The notes: generated by a model from the letters alone, not told the origin. Positions 54,023 through 63,225 are shown, numbered from the stretch's first letter. The stretch: DNA of 64,000 nucleotides from Geodermatophilus normandii (GCF_003182485.1 NZ_QGTX01000001.1:1322001-1386000), one strand, 5' to 3'. A program made the numbers and translations.

Positions 54023-54065
54023 CCCCGGTCGCCGTCGGGGCCCTCTTCGGGCCAGGATCACGGGC

Positions 54066-55700
54066 GTGACCGATCCCCGCGCCGGCCAGCCGGCCTCCCC
54101 TGCCGACCTGGTCGACGTCGCCTCGCTGGTGACCGCGTACTACACCCTCGTGCCCGACCCGGCCGAGCCCGCGCAGCGGGTGTCCTTCGGGACCTCGGGG
54201 CACCGCGGGTCGTCGTTCGACGCCGCGTTCAACGAAGCGCACATCCTGGCCACCACGCAGGCCATCTGCGAGTACCGGGCGGCGCAGGGGTACGACGGGC
54301 CGCTGTTCCTCGGCCGCGACACCCACGCGCTGTCGGAGCCGGCGTGGGCCAGCGCGCTGGAGGTGCTGGCCGCCAACGACGTGACCGTGCTGGTCGACGC
54401 CGCCGGCCGGTACACGCCGACGCCCGCGGTCAGCCACGCGATCCTCACCGCCAACCGGGGGAGGACCTCGGGCCTGGCCGACGGCATCGTCGTCACCCCG
54501 TCGCACAACCCGCCCCGCGACGGCGGCTTCAAGTACAACCCGCCCTCCGGCGGCCCGGCCGACACCGACGCGACCTCGGTCATCGCCGCGCGCGCCAACG
54601 AACTGCTCGCCGCCGGGCTCGACGGCGTGCGGCGGGTCCCCTTCCCCCGCGCCCACGCCGCCGCCCAGCGCCACGACTTCGTGTCGGCCTACGTCGACGA
54701 CCTGCCGTCGGTGCTCGACCTCGACGCGGTCCGGTCGGCCGGCGTGCGCATCGGGGCCGACCCCCTGGGCGGGGCGTCGGTCGACTACTGGGCCGCGATC
54801 GCCGAGCGCCACCGCCTCGACCTCACCGTCGTCAACCCGCTGGTCGACCCCACATGGCGGTTCATGACGCTGGACTGGGACGGCAAGATCCGCATGGACT
54901 GCTCGTCGCCGTCGGCCATGGCCTCGCTGATCGGTCGCCGTGAGGAGTTCCAGGTCGCCACCGGCAACGACGCCGACGCCGACCGGCACGGCATCGTCAC
55001 CCCCGACGCCGGCCTGATGAACCCCAACCACTTCCTCGCCGTCGCGATCTCCTACCTGTTCGCGCACCGGCCGGAGTGGGGCGCCGACGTCGCCGTCGGC
55101 AAGACGCTGGTGTCCTCGTCGCTGATCGACCGGGTGGTCGAGGGCCTGGGGCGGCGGCTGGTCGAGGTGCCCGTCGGCTTCAAGTGGTTCGTGCCGGGGC
55201 TGCTCGACGGGTCGGTCGGCTTCGGCGGCGAGGAGTCGGCCGGGGCGTCGTTCCTGCGCCGGGACGGCGGCGTGTGGACGACGGACAAGGACGGCCTGCT
55301 GCTGGCGCTGCTGGCCAGCGAGATCCAGGCCGTCACCGGCAGCTCGCCGTCGCAGCTGCACGCCGACCTGGTCGCGCGGTACGGCGAGTCGGCCTACGCG
55401 CGGGTGGACGCCCCCGCGAGCCGCGAGCAGAAGGCCGCGCTGGGCAGGCTGTCGCCCTCCGACGTCACCGCCACCGAGCTGGCCGGCGAGCCGATCACCG
55501 CCAAGCTCACCGAGGCCCCGGGCAACGGCGCCTCGGTGGGGGGCCTCAAGGTGGTCACCGAGAACGCCTGGTTCGCCGCCCGCCCGTCGGGGACCGAGGA
55601 CGTCTACAAGGTCTACGCCGAGTCCTTCCACGGTCCCGACCACCTCGCCCGCGTGCAGGAGGAGGCCCGCGCCGTCGTCGGCGCCGCCCTGGGCGTCTGA
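54066..55700 (+). CDS. pgm: Phosphoglucomutase (alpha-D-glucose phosphate-specific)
   Basis: This 544-residue enzyme interconverts glucose 1- and 6-phosphate. Visible motifs are [13 protein letters not shown] near residue 40, the phosphoserine loop [19 protein letters not shown] near 140, the metal loop [12 protein letters not shown] near 303, the sugar loop GGEESAGAS and the phosphate loop [13 protein letters not shown]. Length and order match the family. GTG 54066 has only a weak upstream box. Confidence 0.95.
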   Translation: MTDPRAGQPASPADLVDVASLVTAYYTLVPDPAEPAQRVSFGTSGHRGSSFDAAFNEAHILATTQAICEYRAAQGYDGPLFLGRDTHALSEPAWASALEVLAANDVTVLVDAAGRYTPTPAVSHAILTANRGRTSGLADGIVVTPSHNPPRDGGFKYNPPSGGPADTDATSVIAARANELLAAGLDGVRRVPFPRAHAAAQRHDFVSAYVDDLPSVLDLDAVRSAGVRIGADPLGGASVDYWAAIAERHRLDLTVVNPLVDPTWRFMTLDWDGKIRMDCSSPSAMASLIGRREEFQVATGNDADADRHGIVTPDAGLMNPNHFLAVAISYLFAHRPEWGADVAVGKTLVSSSLIDRVVEGLGRRLVEVPVGFKWFVPGLLDGSVGFGGEESAGASFLRRDGGVWTTDKDGLLLALLASEIQAVTGSSPSQLHADLVARYGESAYARVDAPASREQKAALGRLSPSDVTATELAGEPITAKLTEAPGNGASVGGLKVVTENAWFAARPSGTEDVYKVYAESFHGPDHLARVQEEARAVVGAALGV

Positions 55701-55765
55701 CCCCGGCGGGTCACGACACGGGTCCGCACCGTGGTCCCGGCGGCGGGCCTCGGCAGACTGGGGGC

Positions 55766-56428
55766 ATGACCGGCCAGCCGTACGAGCAGGAGTGGGACGC
55801 CGTCCCGCCCGGGTCCGTCCCGCAGCCCCCGCCGTACGGCGCGATCCCGCCCCAGGGTCAGCCCGCCCCGTACGGCGGGGTGCTCCCGTACGGGGCGGTG
55901 CCCCCGTACGGGGCGGTGCCCCCGTACGGCGCCGTCCCGCCCCACGGCGCCACTCCGTACGGCCCGCCGGCGCCCTACGGCCCGGGCTGGGCGGCGGTCC
56001 CGCTCGCGCCACCGGCCTGGCCGGACGGTCCCGGGCGACCGGGGTCGGCGACCACCGCGGCCGTGCTGGGCTTCGTCACCGGCGGGCTGACCGCCCTGGT
56101 CTCGCTGGCCTTCCTCGTCGCGGTGCTCAGCGGCGCGGAGGACGACCCGATCACCACCACGCTGCTGCTGGGCATCCCCTGCGCGGCAGGGCTGATCACC
56201 GGGGCCGCACGGCTGCTGGGCCGGCACTCCCCCGCCGTCCTGTTCGCCTCGGCGCTGGCCTCGGTCGTCGTGCTGTTCCTCGCCCTCGTCGTCGGGGCCG
56301 CGAGCCAGGACGCCGACGACGTCGCCGGGTTCTCCGTCTTCCTCGTCCTGGCGCTCCCGCTGCCGGTGGTCACCGCGGTCTTCGCCCGGCTGCCCCGCAC
56401 GGTGGGCTGGGCGGGCAGCCGCCCCTGA
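55766..56428 (+). CDS. Proline/tyrosine-rich multi-pass membrane protein
   Basis: The 220-residue product has a cytoplasmic N-terminus of about 90 residues containing tandem YGAVPP repeats (18-bp DNA unit) and four predicted membrane helices after residue 92. No known domain was recognised. Such Pro/Tyr-rich tails are common on actinobacterial membrane proteins. Confidence 0.7.
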   Translation: MTGQPYEQEWDAVPPGSVPQPPPYGAIPPQGQPAPYGGVLPYGAVPPYGAVPPYGAVPPHGATPYGPPAPYGPGWAAVPLAPPAWPDGPGRPGSATTAAVLGFVTGGLTALVSLAFLVAVLSGAEDDPITTTLLLGIPCAAGLITGAARLLGRHSPAVLFASALASVVVLFLALVVGAASQDADDVAGFSVFLVLALPLPVVTAVFARLPRTVGWAGSRP

Positions 56429-56435
56429 CGCGGCG

Positions 56436-57326
56436 TCAGCGGCGGCTGGCCTTGTCGGCGTACATCGCCGCGTCGGCCTCGCGGACGACCGCCTCCTGCG
56501 CCACCTCGGGGTCGACCCCGCCGTCGACCGAACCGATGCCGATGCTCAGGCCCACCGGCACGGTGGAGGCCCCGACGGCCAGCGTGCCGGGCAGCGCCTC
56601 CCGCAGCCGGGTGGCCAGCACCTCGGCGTCGGCCCGCTCGGTGTTCTCGCAGACGACGGCGAACTCGTCGCCGCCGAGCCGCGCCGCCGTGTCGCTCGCG
56701 CGCAGCACCGACGTCAGGTGTCCGGCCACCGCCACCAGGACCGCGTCACCGGTGGGGTGGCCGAACTCGTCGTTGACCGCCTTGAACCCGTCGAGGTCGA
56801 GGACGAGGACGCAGGTCGGCGTGTGCTCGCGGTGCCCCCGGTCGAGGGCGTGGCGCAGCCGGTCGTGGAACAGCAGCCGGTTGGGCAGACCGGTGAGCGG
56901 GTCGTGCGCGGACAGGTGCAGCAGCCGGGCCTCGAGCGCCTTGCGGTCGGTGACGTCCTCGACGACCAGCACCAGGTGGGCCGGGGAGCCGCCCGGCGTG
57001 CCGGCCACCCAGGACGCGGTCACCTGGACCGGCACGACGACGCCGTCGGACCGCACCAGCCGGCACTCGTGCCGGCTGCGCTCGTGGGTGATCCGCAGCT
57101 CGTCGCAGACGGCGACCGCGCCGGGCAGGTCCTCGGGATGCGTGGAGGCGAACAGCGTCGTGCCGCGCATCGTGGCCGCGTCCCGCCCGAGCAGCTGGCC
57201 GAGCGCGGCGTTGGCCTCGATCAGCACGCCCTCGGGGGTCGCCAGCGCGACGCCCATCGGGGAGTTGGTGAAGGCGCTCCCCAGATCCGCGGGCGGCAGG
57301 GTGCCCCTCGCCTCGCCGACGTCCAC
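56436..57326 (-). CDS. PAS-GGDEF diguanylate cyclase
   Basis: The 296-residue cytoplasmic protein makes cyclic di-GMP. A PAS domain covers about 20-135 (FTNSPMGVALATPEGVLIEA). The GGDEF domain covers about 145-290, with DPLTGLPNR, the intact active site RLGGDEFAV and an inhibitory-site RASD five residues before it. There is no EAL domain. GTG 57326 follows GAGAGG; several in-frame GTGs nearby make the exact start uncertain. Confidence 0.9.
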   Translation of the reverse strand: MDVGEARGTLPPADLGSAFTNSPMGVALATPEGVLIEANAALGQLLGRDAATMRGTTLFASTHPEDLPGAVAVCDELRITHERSRHECRLVRSDGVVVPVQVTASWVAGTPGGSPAHLVLVVEDVTDRKALEARLLHLSAHDPLTGLPNRLLFHDRLRHALDRGHREHTPTCVLVLDLDGFKAVNDEFGHPTGDAVLVAVAGHLTSVLRASDTAARLGGDEFAVVCENTERADAEVLATRLREALPGTLAVGASTVPVGLSIGIGSVDGGVDPEVAQEAVVREADAAMYADKASRR

Positions 57327-57380
57327 GGACACCACCTCTCGCTCCACCTGGTTGTACTCACCCCACTCATTACCGGATGG

Positions 57381-57394
57381 GTTCCACGTGGAAC
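57381..57394. promoter_or_regulatory. parS: parS site between diguanylate cyclase and HMG-CoA lyase genes
   Basis: A perfect palindrome GTTCCACGTGGAAC lies in the divergent intergenic space, 76 bp before the lyase start. Confidence 0.88.
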
Positions 57395-57456
57395 CTGTTC
57401 GACAGGCAGGATGGTCGGGGTTCCCCCGTCCAGGCGAGCAGACAGGAGGGCAGCCG

Positions 57457-58401
57457 GTGCCGTCGGACTTCGACCTGGTGCTGCCGACGGCCGTCGACGT
57501 CCGCGAGGTCGGCATGCGCGACGGCCTGCAGCTGGAGGCCCCCGTCTCCCTCGAGGGCAAGCTGGCGATGCTCGAGGCGCTGGTCGCCACGGGCGTGCGC
57601 CGCATCGAGGTGACGTCGTTCGTGAGCCCGAAGGCGGTGCCGGCGCTGGCCGACGCCGACCAGGTGGCCGCCGAGCTGTCCCGCTGGCCGGACGTGCACT
57701 GGTCGGCGCTGGTCGCCAACCCCCGGGGCGCCGTCCGCGCGGTCGACGCCGGGATCGCCGAGCTCGAGCTGGTCGTGTCGGCCTCCGACGGGCACAGCCG
57801 CGCCAACGCCGGGCGCTCGACCGCCGAGGCGCTGGCGGGCGTCGGCGAGGTGGCCGCGCTGGCGCACGGTGCGGGCGGCTCGCTCGAGGTCGTCGTCGCC
57901 ACCGCCTGGGACTGCCCCTTCGACGGGCGCACGCCGATCGCGCGCACCGTCGACGTCTGCCGCGCGGCGGTCACCGCCGGCGCCGACGCGCTGTGCCTCG
58001 GCGACACGATCGGGACGACGACGCCGGCCCGCGTGGTGCGCCTGCTGCACGCCGTCCGCCGCGCCTGCCCCGGCACCCCGGTCGCCGTCCACTTCCACGA
58101 CACCCGCGGCACCGGCCAGGCCAACGCGCTGGCCGCCGTCCAGGCCGGGGTGACCCAGCTCGACGCCTCGATCGGCGGGCTCGGCGGCTGCCCGTTCGCG
58201 CCGGGGGCCAGCGGCAACATCGCCACCGAGGAGCTCGTCTACTGGCTCGAGGAGTCCGACGTCGCCTCCGGGATCGACCTGGACGCGCTGCTGGCCGCCG
58301 CGCGGGTCACCGAGTCCGCCGTCGGCCACGAGCTGCCCAGCTCCCTGTACCGGGCCGGGGGTCGCTCGGTGCCCCGGGCGGCGGCCGGCACGACGGCGTG
58401 A
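57457..58401 (+). CDS. Hydroxymethylglutaryl-CoA lyase
   Basis: This 314-residue TIM-barrel enzyme splits HMG-CoA to acetyl-CoA and acetoacetate (leucine degradation). Motifs are VREVGMRDGLQLE near residue 15, CLGDTIGTTTP, HFHDTRGTGQANALAAV and the lyase signature GGLGGCPFAPGASGNIATEE near 247-266 with its catalytic Cys. GTG 57457 follows ACAGGAGGG. It overlaps the flavin reductase start by 4 nt. Confidence 0.92.
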   Translation: MPSDFDLVLPTAVDVREVGMRDGLQLEAPVSLEGKLAMLEALVATGVRRIEVTSFVSPKAVPALADADQVAAELSRWPDVHWSALVANPRGAVRAVDAGIAELELVVSASDGHSRANAGRSTAEALAGVGEVAALAHGAGGSLEVVVATAWDCPFDGRTPIARTVDVCRAAVTAGADALCLGDTIGTTTPARVVRLLHAVRRACPGTPVAVHFHDTRGTGQANALAAVQAGVTQLDASIGGLGGCPFAPGASGNIATEELVYWLEESDVASGIDLDALLAAARVTESAVGHELPSSLYRAGGRSVPRAAAGTTA

Positions 58402-58886
58402 GCGGGCCCGTGGAGGTGGTCGACCCCCGGGTCATGCGCGACGTGCTCGGGCACTTCGCCTCCGGAGTCACCGTGGTCACCGCCGACACCGGCGACGGCC
58501 CGATCGGCTTCACCTGCCAGTCGTTCAGCTCGCTGTCGCTGGACCCGCCGCTGGTGGCGCTGGCGCCCGCGCGCACGTCGAGCACCTGGCCGCGGCTGCG
58601 CAGCATCGGCCGCTTCTGCGTCAACGTCCTCGCCGAGGACCAGTCGGGGCTCTCGGTCGCCTTCGCGCGCTCGGGCGCCGACAAGTTCGCCGGGGTCTCC
58701 TGGCGGCCCAGCCGGCACGGCTCCCCCGTGCTCGACGGCGTCGTCGCGTGGATCGACTGCGCGCTGTGGGCCGAGTACGACGGCGGCGACCACACGATCG
58801 TCGCCGCCCGCGTGCTCGACCTGGGCGCCGAGCCCGGCCGCCGGCCGCTGCTCTTCCACCGCGGGGGCTACGGCCTGGCCGACTGA
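58398..58886 (+). CDS. Flavin reductase family protein
   Basis: The 162-residue split-barrel flavoprotein has LGHFASGVTVVTAD near residue 16, FTCQSFSSLSLDPPLVALAP and CVNVLAEDQ, typical of HpaC/DIM6 reductases that supply reduced FMN or FAD to monooxygenases. Co-translation with the lyase suggests a shared catabolic operon; no monooxygenase is adjacent. Confidence 0.9.
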   Translation: MSGPVEVVDPRVMRDVLGHFASGVTVVTADTGDGPIGFTCQSFSSLSLDPPLVALAPARTSSTWPRLRSIGRFCVNVLAEDQSGLSVAFARSGADKFAGVSWRPSRHGSPVLDGVVAWIDCALWAEYDGGDHTIVAARVLDLGAEPGRRPLLFHRGGYGLAD

Positions 58887-58943
58887 GGGAGGACCCCTGC
58901 CCCCCACCGCTCGCACGCTCGTGGCGGGACCCCGCCCGGGGCC
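58886..58943. repeat. GC-rich intergenic element shared with 35243-35301 (copy 2)
   Basis: The order AGGACCCCT, GCCCCCCACC, a spacer with GCTCG, then GGCGGGACCCC follows the flavin reductase stop and reaches the convergent phosphatase stop. The same order occurs between ssb and rpsR. Confidence 0.45.
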
Positions 58944-61345
58944 TACAGGAAGCGGACGGCGATGAGCGCGACGTCGTCGCGGCCGTCGAGGGTGCCGCTC
59001 ACCGCGGCGTCGCACAGGTCGCGCGGGGACGCGCCGGCCGGGGTGGCCGCCAGCCGCTGCACCAGCGCGGCGATGCCCTGGTCGAGGTCGGACCCCGGCG
59101 ACTCCACCAGCCCGTCGGTGTAGGCGAGGACGATCGACCCGGGCGGCAGCTCCAGCGTTCGGGTGGTCCGCTCGGCGTCGACGTCGACGCCCACGAGCAT
59201 GCCGGTGACGCCGTCGACCGGACGCACCTGCCCGTCGGGGGAGCGCACGACCAGCGGCGGGTGCCCGGCGTTGGCCAGCTGCACGGTCCACGTCCCGCCC
59301 GGCTCGGCCGGGGGGACGGCGCGGAGGTAGGCCATCGTGGCCAGCGAGGCGACCCGCAGGCCCTGGACCAGCCGGTCGACGCGGGTGAGGACCGTGCTCG
59401 GGCGGGGGTCGGGGGCGTCCCACAGGCAGGCGCGGATGAGCCCGCGCAGGTGCCCCATCGCGGCCGCCGCGGCGACGTCATGGCCCACGACGTCGCCGAT
59501 CACCATCGCCACCGACCCGTCGGGCAGCTCCAGCAGGTCGTAGAAGTCGCCGCCGACGTCGGCGGCGGTGGAGGCGCTGACGTAGTGCGCGGCGGCCTCC
59601 AGGCCCGGGACCTCCGGGAGGTCGGGCAGGAGCGAGCGCTGCAGGGTGTCGGCGACGACGTGCTCCTGCTGGTAGAGGCGCACGTTGTCCATGACGAGGG
59701 CGGCCCGCCGGGCGAGGTCCTCGACCAGGCCGACGTCGTCGGGGGTGAAGGGGCGCTCGGACGTGCTGCGCACCAGCGTGATGGCCCCGCGGGTCCGCCG
59801 GCGGGCCACCAGGGGCGCGCTCAGTGACGACGCCGCGCCCAGCCGCCGGGCGATCTCCTGGGCCGCCGGGAACGCCATCGCGCCGTCCAGCCGGTCGGGC
59901 AGGTCCTCGACCAGCACCGCGCGGGAGGTGGTGATGCTGCGCTGGCTCGGCGAGTCCGGCGGCAGCCGCAGCGCGTGGCCGGCGCCGAACTGGCGCAGGT
60001 CGGTCCGCTGCCGCTCGCGGTCCCGGCAGACCAGCTCGCGGACCTCCCCGGCCTCGTCGACGAGCGTGACGACCACCCAGTCGGCCAGTTGCGGCACGCA
60101 CAGCGTGGCCAGCCGGTCGAGCAGGTCGGCGACGTCCAGGGTGGCGATCAGCGTGCTGGTGGCCTCGGCCATGAGCGCGAGCCGGGCCTGCGCCTCCTCG
60201 GCCTCCCGCTGGGCGCGCTCGGCGTCGGACCGGGCCTGCTCGGCCACCGCGCGGGCCAGCTCGGCCTCCTGGCGGGCGGCCTGCTCGGCGGCGAGCGAGG
60301 CCTCGCGCTCGGCCTCGACCCGCACCCGCTCGGTGACGTCGCTCTGCACCCCCACGAAGCTCACGAGCTCGCCCTGGCCGTCGAAGACCGGGCTGATCGC
60401 GAGCTGGTTCCAGAACGCCGTCCCGTCGCGCCGGTGGTTGAGCACCGTGACGGTGACCGCCTCCTGCGCGGCCAGGGCGGCGCGGATCTGGTCGATGGTG
60501 GCCGGATCGGTCTTCGAGCCCTGCAGGAACCGGCAGTTGCGGCCGACCGACTCCTCGTAGGAGTAGCCGGTGATCCGGGTGAACGAGGGGTTGACCCACA
60601 CCAGCGGGTTGTCCGCCTGGCGGGGGTCGGTGATCGTGAACGCGATGTCGGTGGCCACCACGGCGCGCTCGCGCAGCGCCTGCAGCTCGGCGTCGGCGTC
60701 GGCGCTGCCGCCCACGCTCTCGACCTCGAGCAGCACGACCAGCGACAGCGCCTGGGTGCTGCCGGGCCGGGACAGCGGGAAGCCGGTCACCCACAGCAGC
60801 CGGCTCCCGGCGTCCTCGCCGTCCGAGGCGCGCTGCTCGTCGGTGCTGCGGGCGGGTGAGAGCCGCACCGCCTCGCCGGTGACCGGCAGGCCCTGGGCGA
60901 CGAGGGACAGCGGGCCGCTCGTGCGGGCCAGGGGCGCTCCGCCCAGATCGGTCAGGCCGGCCGACGCGCCCCAGGTGTCGACGTCGACCGGGAGGCCGAC
61001 GTTGCCCGCCATCTCGACCGCCGCGGTGTTGGCGTAGGTGACCGCGCCGGACTTCTGGTCGATGAGCAGCACGGCGACCGGGACGTCGGACAGGACGGCG
61101 GGCAGGACGGTGGACGCCGACTGCGCCTCGCCGTGCTCGGAGACGACGGCGGTGGCGGCGCTGACGATGCCGGCCTGCGGACCGCCGGCCCCGTCCCCGG
61201 CCGCCGGCGACGTGGCGTCGGCCATCGCGGCGCGCGTGCGCGGGGGGATGCCGTCGCCCGGCGGGGTGTCCGTGGGGTCGGTGGCGCCGGGGAACACGCC
61301 TGGTGGAGGGGCCTCTCCCGTCCGCGGTCGGTCGTCCGGTCGCAC
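58943..61345 (-). CDS. LOV-domain photoreceptor PP2C-type phosphatase (PAS-LOV-GAF-SpoIIE)
   Basis: The 800-residue soluble protein has a first PAS-like region (about 75-210), a LOV domain (about 228-340), a coiled coil (345-395), a GAF domain (about 400-550) and a SpoIIE-type PP2C phosphatase (560-800). The LOV signature GRNCRFLQGSKTD contains the photoactive Cys271. FMN-contact positions VLNHRRDGTAFWN and the signalling Gln in FVGVQSDVTE are present. Phosphatase metal ligands are in GGDFYD, IGDVVGHD and DGRDDVALIA. It should couple blue light to dephosphorylation of an anti-anti-sigma factor, which is inference. GTG 61345 has TAGATT 6 nt upstream. Confidence 0.93.
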   Translation of the reverse strand: MRPDDRPRTGEAPPPGVFPGATDPTDTPPGDGIPPRTRAAMADATSPAAGDGAGGPQAGIVSAATAVVSEHGEAQSASTVLPAVLSDVPVAVLLIDQKSGAVTYANTAAVEMAGNVGLPVDVDTWGASAGLTDLGGAPLARTSGPLSLVAQGLPVTGEAVRLSPARSTDEQRASDGEDAGSRLLWVTGFPLSRPGSTQALSLVVLLEVESVGGSADADAELQALRERAVVATDIAFTITDPRQADNPLVWVNPSFTRITGYSYEESVGRNCRFLQGSKTDPATIDQIRAALAAQEAVTVTVLNHRRDGTAFWNQLAISPVFDGQGELVSFVGVQSDVTERVRVEAEREASLAAEQAARQEAELARAVAEQARSDAERAQREAEEAQARLALMAEATSTLIATLDVADLLDRLATLCVPQLADWVVVTLVDEAGEVRELVCRDRERQRTDLRQFGAGHALRLPPDSPSQRSITTSRAVLVEDLPDRLDGAMAFPAAQEIARRLGAASSLSAPLVARRRTRGAITLVRSTSERPFTPDDVGLVEDLARRAALVMDNVRLYQQEHVVADTLQRSLLPDLPEVPGLEAAAHYVSASTAADVGGDFYDLLELPDGSVAMVIGDVVGHDVAAAAAMGHLRGLIRACLWDAPDPRPSTVLTRVDRLVQGLRVASLATMAYLRAVPPAEPGGTWTVQLANAGHPPLVVRSPDGQVRPVDGVTGMLVGVDVDAERTTRTLELPPGSIVLAYTDGLVESPGSDLDQGIAALVQRLAATPAGASPRDLCDAAVSGTLDGRDDVALIAVRFL

Positions 61346-61351
61346 GCAACG

Positions 61352-61357
61352 AATCTA
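61352..61357 (-). promoter_or_regulatory. Leaderless -10 box of the LOV phosphatase gene
   Basis: TAGATT on the minus strand ends 6 nt before the GTG at 61345; no ribosome binding site is present. Confidence 0.6.
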
Positions 61358-61468
61358 CCGGCCCGCCGCGGGCCGTCGCCCTCGACCGGAGGGGTGACCT
61401 CCCCGGGGAGGTGTGCCCGGCTCACGGCAGGGCACCTCAGACGCCGGACACCTCGGGAGGGAGACGAC

Positions 61469-62332
61469 ATGGGACTGCTCGACCGGCTCCTGGGCCGGCG
61501 CCGCGCGCCGGAGCCCCAGGCCTACGGGGGATACGACGGCTACCGCGCGCCCGAGACCGCACCGCAGGCCCGCCCGGCGCCCGGGCAGCGCGCGCCGCTC
61601 ACCGACCAGCAGGCCGTCGAGCGCTACCGCTACCTGCTGCGCACCGCGCCGCCCGACCAGATCGAGCAGGCGCACGCCGAGGCGTTCGGCCAGCTCACCC
61701 CGCAGCAGCGGCAGGAGGTGCTCACCCAGCTGGCGGCCGGGGTGCCGGCCTCCGAGCGGCCGCGCAGCGACGACGCGCAGACCCTCGCCCGGGTGGCCAC
61801 CCGCGCCGAGCTGCGCCAGCCCGGGTTCCTCGAGCGCACCTTCGGCGGCTACGGCGGCGGGCCCGGCTACGGCCCCGGGTACGGCCCGGGGTACGGCGGG
61901 GGCTACGGGCCCGGCTACGGGCCCGGGTACGGCGGCGGCTTCGGGCGCGGGATGGGCGGGATCGGCGGCTCGATCGGCGGCAGCCTGCTCGGCACCATCG
62001 GCGGTCTGGTCGTCGGCACCGCCGTCGCCGACGCCCTGTTCGACACCGGCCTCGGTGACGGCGGCCTGTTCGGCGGCGGCGACGAGGAGGCCTACGCCGA
62101 GGGCTACCAGGACGGCGCGGGCGCCGACGGGGGCGGTGACGGCGGCGGGGACGCGGGTGGTGGCGACTACGCGGCCGGCGACGGCGGCTACGGCGGGGAC
62201 CCCGGCGCCGACTTCGCCGGCGGCGCCGACAACGGCTACGACGGCGGCGGGTACGACGGCGGGGACTTCGGCGGCGGAGGCGACTTCGGCGGTGGGGACT
62301 TCGGCGGCGACTTCGGGGGCGGCGACTTCTGA
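61469..62332 (+). CDS. Glycine/tyrosine/aspartate-rich protein of unknown function
   Basis: The 287-residue product starts MGLLDRLLGRRRAPEPQAYG. Residues 45-125 form a helical domain (QQAVERYRYLLRTAPPDQIE; QLTPQQRQEVLTQLAAGVPA). YGPGYGPGYGGG repeats, a short hydrophobic stretch (GGSLLGTIGGLVVGTAVADAL) and about 90 residues of Gly/Asp/Phe repeats (GGGDFGG) follow. The tail suggests a disordered or phase-separating region. ATG 61469 follows GGGAGGGAG. Confidence 0.75.
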   Translation: MGLLDRLLGRRRAPEPQAYGGYDGYRAPETAPQARPAPGQRAPLTDQQAVERYRYLLRTAPPDQIEQAHAEAFGQLTPQQRQEVLTQLAAGVPASERPRSDDAQTLARVATRAELRQPGFLERTFGGYGGGPGYGPGYGPGYGGGYGPGYGPGYGGGFGRGMGGIGGSIGGSLLGTIGGLVVGTAVADALFDTGLGDGGLFGGGDEEAYAEGYQDGAGADGGGDGGGDAGGGDYAAGDGGYGGDPGADFAGGADNGYDGGGYDGGDFGGGGDFGGGDFGGDFGGGDF

Positions 62333-62336
62333 CCGC

Positions 62337-62804
62337 TCAGGTCCGGCCGGGACCGTCCTCCGGGGCGGTCCCGGCGGCCTCCTGCCCGGCCGCCACGTCC
62401 GCCTGGTGGCGCAGCCACAGCAGGCCCAGGACCGGCAGCACCAGCGGGACGAAGCCGTAGCCGCGGCCGAACGCCGACCACACCGTCTCGTCGGGGAAGG
62501 CCGCCCGGTCCAGCAGCGACAGCGCGCCCACCACGAGCACGCCGGCCAGCTCCACCGAGCAGGCGACGAGCGCCGTCCGCCGTCCGCCGCGCCCGCCGCG
62601 AGCCAGCCCCACGGTGGCCACCGCGTACACCACCGCCGCCAGCGCCGAGAGCAGGTAGGCCACCGGCGCCTCGTCGAACCGCGTGGCCAGCTGCACCGCG
62701 GCCCGCGCCCCGGCGGCCAGCGCGAAGACGGCGTAGACGGCCACCAGCACCCGGCCGGGGCCGGCCGCCGTGCCGCCCTGCTCGGTACCCGCCGGCTCAG
62801 GCAC
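62337..62804 (-). CDS. Small integral membrane protein
   Basis: The 155-residue product has four hydrophobic segments (for example VLVAVYAVFALAAGARAAVQ and LVACSVELAGVLVVGALSLL). No motif was recognised. Its start overlaps the end of the upstream membrane protein gene by 8 nt, so the two form an operon. Confidence 0.75.
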   Translation of the reverse strand: MPEPAGTEQGGTAAGPGRVLVAVYAVFALAAGARAAVQLATRFDEAPVAYLLSALAAVVYAVATVGLARGGRGGRRTALVACSVELAGVLVVGALSLLDRAAFPDETVWSAFGRGYGFVPLVLPVLGLLWLRHQADVAAGQEAAGTAPEDGPGRT

Positions 62805-63162
62805 CCGGGGCCTCCCACAGCTGGACCAGCCGCCAGATCATCACCGCGGTGACCAGCGAGGCCACCGCGAGCACCGTCCCCGCCCAGCGGCTGGGCTCGG
62901 TCCGCGACCACAGCACGCCGGCCACCGGCAGCAGGACGACGCCGGCGAGGTAGCCGACGAAGGTCGCCGTCTCAGGGGGCCGCTGACCGCCCGCCAGCGC
63001 CGCCGTCGCGACGGCTGCCTGCACGACCAGCAGCACCTCGAGCAGCGCGGCACCGGCCAGGTGGAGCAGGCCGATGCGCCGGCGGGCGAGCGTGGAGGCC
63101 AGGCCGGCGAGCGCCACGAGGACGGCGACCGCCGTGGCCGACCAGGCGAGGAAGGGGGTCAT
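62797..63162 (-). CDS. Small integral membrane protein
   Basis: The 121-residue product has four hydrophobic segments, starting MTPFLAWSATAVAVLVALAG and including TFVGYLAGVVLLPVAGVLW. ATG 63162 is chosen because the hydrophobic pattern begins there; longer in-frame extensions look non-coding. Function is unknown. Confidence 0.75.
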   Translation of the reverse strand: MTPFLAWSATAVAVLVALAGLASTLARRRIGLLHLAGAALLEVLLVVQAAVATAALAGGQRPPETATFVGYLAGVVLLPVAGVLWSRTEPSRWAGTVLAVASLVTAVMIWRLVQLWEAPGA

Positions 63163-63225
63163 CGCCGTCCATGATCCCGCGCTCCCCGTGCGAACCGGTT
63201 GCGGGCACGGGGTAGTGATGGAGGC

